In this document: positions 40,284 to 42,961 of the stretch, in pieces | Position numbering within the stretch: position 1 is the stretch's first letter | How the letters are laid out: each line of letters starts with the position of its first letter | Assembly (NCBI GenBank): GCA_002350845.1 | Contig: DEFL01000011.1 | Span: forward strand, 37,934-80,894 | Reading direction: 5' to 3' | DNA from: Christensenella sp. UBA2853 | Lineage (GTDB): Bacteria > Bacillota > Clostridia > Christensenellales > Aristaeellaceae | DNA: 42,961 nucleotides | Notes under the pieces: generated by a model | Seen by the model: the letters and a program-made list of their open reading frames with translations, nothing else | Told to the model about the DNA's origin: nothing | Databases searched by the model: none | Program-made: the position numbers and the translations under genes

Positions 40284-41033
40284 TTAATCATGTAGAAAAC
40301 ATTCGACCTGAATGTAGGTGCGGCCTTTTCTGGACAGGCCGCCGATCCCGCTGACCCGGATGCGTCCGTGTCCGCGGATGGAAATCAGATCGCCTTCCTG
40401 AAGCTGGCGGTCAATCCGGGTTTCCTCCTGATGCGCAATCATGACCAGTCCCTGACGGATCATGTCAGCAGCCTTTGCACGGGAAACATGCAGTCCGCCG
40501 GACAGAACAGCGTCGAGCCGGAGAGAGGCTGCGGAGAATTCCTCTATGATGCCGTGCGGCAGGGAGAGAACCGGGGGCTCTGAGAGAACCGTCACTTCGA
40601 TGGAGGTTCTCCCGGCCTGCGTCCATTCCATGGGAAGCCGCTGGGCCATTTCAGGCATGGCATACAGATGCGCGGCCCGCTCACCGGCAATGAGATCTCC
40701 GAAATAGCTGCGGTCGAACCCAAGTCCCATCAGGCTTCCGAGAAGCTCGGGGTGCGTAGGGGATGCAAAGCGCGGATTCCAGCTGATCTGCAGCCAGGTT
40801 CCAGTATACACCGGCTCATCCTCCGTGGGATGAAAGCACACCTGCACGCGTTCTGCTTCCGGATATCCACCGAAAATAGAGGCCGCCACATCAAACTGCC
40901 GTGCGATATGGACAGCCTGGGAAAATACGTCCCGGGCGATAAACCGTCCGGGTACCGGGATGTCTCTTTTCTGGGCGGCTTTTGCACCGCTTTCCAGACG
41001 AAGACGGAGTTTTTCCTGTGATTCTTCCTGCAT
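40284..41033 (-). CDS. ylmH: YlmH-family RNA-binding protein with S4 domain
   Basis: 249 residues. The middle has the YlmH region (RVQVCFHPTEDEPVYTGTWLQISWNPRFASPTHPELLGSLMGLGFDRSYFGDLIAGE), followed by a C-terminal S4 RNA-binding domain (SAASLRLDAVLSGGLHVSRAKAADMIRQGLVMI, then LQEGDLISIRGHGRIRV). YlmH in Bacillus binds ribosomal complexes and has a part in rescuing stalled ribosomes. The place in the division cluster is conserved. The start ATG at 41033 overlaps the yggT stop area and has no strong RBS; it probably depends on coupling. The length is normal. Confidence 0.92.
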   Translation of the reverse strand: MQEESQEKLRLRLESGAKAAQKRDIPVPGRFIARDVFSQAVHIARQFDVAASIFGGYPEAERVQVCFHPTEDEPVYTGTWLQISWNPRFASPTHPELLGSLMGLGFDRSYFGDLIAGERAAHLYAMPEMAQRLPMEWTQAGRTSIEVTVLSEPPVLSLPHGIIEEFSAASLRLDAVLSGGLHVSRAKAADMIRQGLVMIAHQEETRIDRQLQEGDLISIRGHGRIRVSGIGGLSRKGRTYIQVECFLHD

Positions 41034-41036
41034 GGC

Positions 41037-41306
41037 TTACAGATAGCGCAGCGGTGAGAGAATCTGGCGGATGAGCGAGATCAGCAGCCAGACAGCCACC
41101 GGAGACCAGTCAAATGTTCCCATCAGGTTGGGGACGTTTTTCTGCAGAAAGCGGCGGACAGGGGTCAGAATCGGTTCCACGATGCTCCGGATGATGCCGG
41201 TCCATTTGCTCTGAACCGGGTTGACCCAGGACATGACAACATAGACCAGGAGCAGAATATTGAAAAGATTGAATACAACATCAAGCAGGCCAATGATCAG
41301 CCGCAT
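41037..41306 (-). CDS. YggT-family membrane protein (YlmG)
   Basis: 89 residues. Two transmembrane helices (about 3-26 and 68-88) flank the family signature (SWVNPVQSKWTGIIRSIVEPILTPVRRFLQKNVPN, then FDWSPVAVWLLI). It is a small integral membrane protein linked with division and chloroplast nucleoid factors in relatives; its biochemical role is unsettled. ATG with AAAGGAG 8 nt upstream. It sits between sepF and ylmH, three nt before ylmH. Confidence 0.93.
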   Translation of the reverse strand: MRLIIGLLDVVFNLFNILLLVYVVMSWVNPVQSKWTGIIRSIVEPILTPVRRFLQKNVPNLMGTFDWSPVAVWLLISLIRQILSPLRYL

Positions 41307-41345
41307 GTTCAGGACTCCTTTGCATCAGAATGAAACAACATTCGC

Positions 41346-42416
41346 TCAGGAATATCTTCTCTGGGGAACATAGTTTTCCATTTCACCGGCTGCTTTCCGG
41401 TCCAGACGGTCAAAGTCGAACCCGGCAGGTGTCTGATTCTTCGGTTGGGGAACGGAACCGGGCCAGCGGCGGGCGAGTTCTTCGTCGTTGAGCTGCTTGA
41501 TGGTTCCGTAGGGAAGAACGCAGATATTGGCCGGTGAAATCAGATAGATGCGCAGTCTGGAAATCTTGGTGAAGGTATAGCCCATGGTAAAGGCTGCACC
41601 GTAGAGCAGGTCCAGGCAATGTGCATTTTCACGCTCGTCCTGGATGAGCTCCGTGTTCACAATAATGCTTTCGCCATTGCGCATAAATTCGATCAGACGG
41701 AAGCAGGATGAGGCGGACAGCGGCTGAGCGAGGCGCTCAACATGTGAGTAGGATTTGCCGTCTTCATGCACGAACTGGCCGGGCATATAGTGCATCTGAC
41801 CCATATTGCTCTGAGCATTCTGGGCAGGCGCGGCATTCTGCTGCTGGGCAAAGCCGGCAGGCTGTGCCGGTGCGGCAGCCTGGGCGAACCCATTCTGTGC
41901 AGGCGCATAGCCTGTTGCATTCATCTGAGGCGCATACCCCGTTCCATTCATCTGTGGCGCATAGCCTGTACCGTTCACCTGAGAGAAATCGTTCTGCCAG
42001 CCGTTATTCTGAGCATAGGACTGCTGGGTATACATGGTGCCCTGCTGGGAAGGATCGACCTGCCAGGACTGCTGCTGCCAGCCCTGTCCCCACGGAGCCT
42101 GAGACTGGGTGGGATCGGTCTGCTGCCAGCCCTGTCCCCAGGGCTGCCCCTGCATGGGAGCGGAAGCGTCCTGCCAGACATTCTGCTGGGCGGTGTCATA
42201 CATCGGCTGATCGGCTCCCTGAACCGTGTACTGGTTCATGTTCTGCTGATCCGCACTGTAATCTTTCTGACGCGCTTTCTTGGGAGGAAGAGGATGATAC
42301 CCGGTATGACCGCCGTTGGCAAGGTTCGGTGTGGTGGGCTTGTCCTTTTTATCCTTATCATAAGGTCCGTTCGCAATCCTGCTGAAAAGAGAACGGACAT
42401 AATCACCGATTGGCAT
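41346..42416 (-). CDS. sepF: cell division protein SepF with a long Gln-rich linker
   Basis: 356 residues, more than twice the usual 150. The N-terminal amphipathic membrane-binding helix (MPIGDYVRSLFSRIANG) and the C-terminal core (about 227-315: SHVERLAQPLSASSCFRLIEFMRNGESIIVNTELI, then RLRIYLISP) match SepF, which ties FtsZ to the membrane. Between them lies a low-complexity stretch of about 170 residues, rich in Gln, Asn, Ala, Pro, Trp and Tyr, with small repeats: PWGQGWQQ twice and GYAPQMN/GYAPA three times. ATG with GGAGG 9 nt upstream. It follows yggS by 21 nt. Confidence 0.93.
   Translation of the reverse strand: MPIGDYVRSLFSRIANGPYDKDKKDKPTTPNLANGGHTGYHPLPPKKARQKDYSADQQNMNQYTVQGADQPMYDTAQQNVWQDASAPMQGQPWGQGWQQTDPTQSQAPWGQGWQQQSWQVDPSQQGTMYTQQSYAQNNGWQNDFSQVNGTGYAPQMNGTGYAPQMNATGYAPAQNGFAQAAAPAQPAGFAQQQNAAPAQNAQSNMGQMHYMPGQFVHEDGKSYSHVERLAQPLSASSCFRLIEFMRNGESIIVNTELIQDERENAHCLDLLYGAAFTMGYTFTKISRLRIYLISPANICVLPYGTIKQLNDEELARRWPGSVPQPKNQTPAGFDFDRLDRKAAGEMENYVPQRRYS
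41770..42230 (-). repeat. low-complexity linker with short repeats inside sepF
   Basis: Within the sepF reading frame, imperfect 24-27-bp repeats encode N-G/A-T-G-Y-A-P-Q/A-M/Q-N (around 41905-41975), and two copies encode PWGQGWQQ (around 42075-42145). Such repeats can change in number by slippage. Confidence 0.75.
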
Positions 42417-42437
42417 AGGGTAAAACCTCCCGAATGT

Positions 42438-42899
42438 TTATTTCGGACCGTAATCCCTGGGTCCGAAGATTGCACTGCCGACGCGGACCATGGTGGCACC
42501 GTGACGGGCTGCATAAAGATAATCACCGGACATGCCCATGGAGAGTTCCTCCATGTCAATGCCGGGAATGGCTTCCTCACGAATCTGCTCAAAGAGCGTT
42601 CGCATGTTCCCGAAAAGGGAATCGAGTTCGGGTGTGGGACCGAGATTGGGCATCACGGCCATCAGGCCGCGCACATGCAGGCCGGGCAGGGAAGCGACAT
42701 CCTTCAGAAACGGACGCAGCAGTGCGGGATCGATACCGCCTTTCTGCTCCTCGCCTGCAGGGCTGACCTGCACAAGCACAGGCATGACCATGCCGTGCTT
42801 GAGAGCCTGTCGGTTGATTTCATGAGCCAGTTCCATCCGATCGAGGGACTGGATCATAACCACATCCTTCATTATATATTTTACTTTGTTTGTTTGCAA
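42438..42899 (-). CDS. YggS/YlmE-family PLP homeostasis protein, C-terminal two thirds (5' end broken or cut off)
   Basis: About 153 residues from a TTG at 42899. The content is clear: the pattern HLIGRLQTNKVKYI just at the start, then MIQSLDRMELAHEI, VLVQVSPAGEEQKGG, GLHVRGLMAVMPN, LSMGMSGDYLYAARHGATMVRVGSAIFG. The family usually has about 225 residues; the N-terminal third, with the PLP lysine, is missing. The reading frame is stopped by TGA at 42942-42944, just before the conserved region, and the peptide ahead of it (IITFG) looks like the family's FGEN place. So either the gene carries a nonsense or frameshift lesion, or the sequence at this window end is faulty. It heads the division cluster. 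Confidence 0.75.
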   Translation of the reverse strand: MQTNKVKYIMKDVVMIQSLDRMELAHEINRQALKHGMVMPVLVQVSPAGEEQKGGIDPALLRPFLKDVASLPGLHVRGLMAVMPNLGPTPELDSLFGNMRTLFEQIREEAIPGIDMEELSMGMSGDYLYAARHGATMVRVGSAIFGPRDYGPK

Positions 42900-42961
42900 C
42901 CGGCCAATGAGATGGACAGCAAATTTTCCATCGAGAAGGTATCATCCAAAAGTGATAATGT

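Overview
The window reads as a chromosome segment of a Gram-positive, mid-GC member of the Bacillota, most likely class Clostridia (Christensenellales-like at a guess; the placement below class level is an inference). The signs are a remB-gyrB-gyrA cluster, the ylm/division cluster yggS-sepF-yggT-ylmH-divIVA, a Bacillus-type PurR followed by pth and mfd, BlaI/M56 regulation, GerMN-domain lipoproteins, EF-P with a lysine at position 32, clear sigma-A promoters and strong GGAGG ribosome binding sites. Nearly all genes lie on the minus strand. Plus-strand genes are the repeat protein at the left edge, efp, one small secreted protein and murQ. No tRNA, rRNA, CRISPR array, phage or insertion sequence was seen.

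Layout. 1-852: the end of a protein built from near-identical tandem repeats of about 112-116 residues. 929-5348: a BlaI-type repressor, an M56 sensor peptidase, an ECF-like sigma factor and a secreted SH3 protein, in one operon behind a textbook promoter with two operator-like sites. 5381-10498: two tandem terminators and the remB-gyrB-gyrA operon. 10676-11453: efp. 11481-15773: glnS-gltX and a phosphodiester glycosidase-family exported protein. 15836-16463: a zinc-ribbon protein behind a strongly structured, roughly 216-nt RNA with its own promoter. 16549-17379: a small secreted protein. 17387-18721: an XRE/S24 LexA-like regulator with a nucleotidyltransferase-like protein. 18785-21839: an ECF sigma / anti-sigma pair next to an HtrA protease. 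21883-28208: a two-component system, two GerMN lipoproteins and a membrane protein that looks like a degenerate, catalytically dead P-type ATPase half. 28281-35013: purR-pth-mfd-rpiB-dipeptidase. 35099-36272: a DUF4364-like protein and an HPr-like protein without the active-site histidine. 36326-37336: murQ. 37364-39706: a Rad3/DinG-type helicase with an N-terminal nuclease-like domain. 39734-42899: the division cluster, ending in a yggS that looks broken at the window edge.

How it works together. Much of the window concerns the cell envelope and its surveillance: three separate surface-sensing modules (BlaI/M56, ECF/anti-sigma/HtrA, and histidine kinase/response regulator/GerMN lipoproteins), MurQ for muropeptide recycling, and SepF/DivIVA for septation. 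The rest is housekeeping: gyrase, two aminoacyl-tRNA synthetases, EF-P, peptidyl-tRNA hydrolase, transcription-coupled repair and sugar-phosphate isomerisation.

The two most promising unusual items are the structured RNA at 16213-16428 and the P-type-ATPase-like pseudoenzyme at 22001-23458. All family assignments are by eye; no database search was run.
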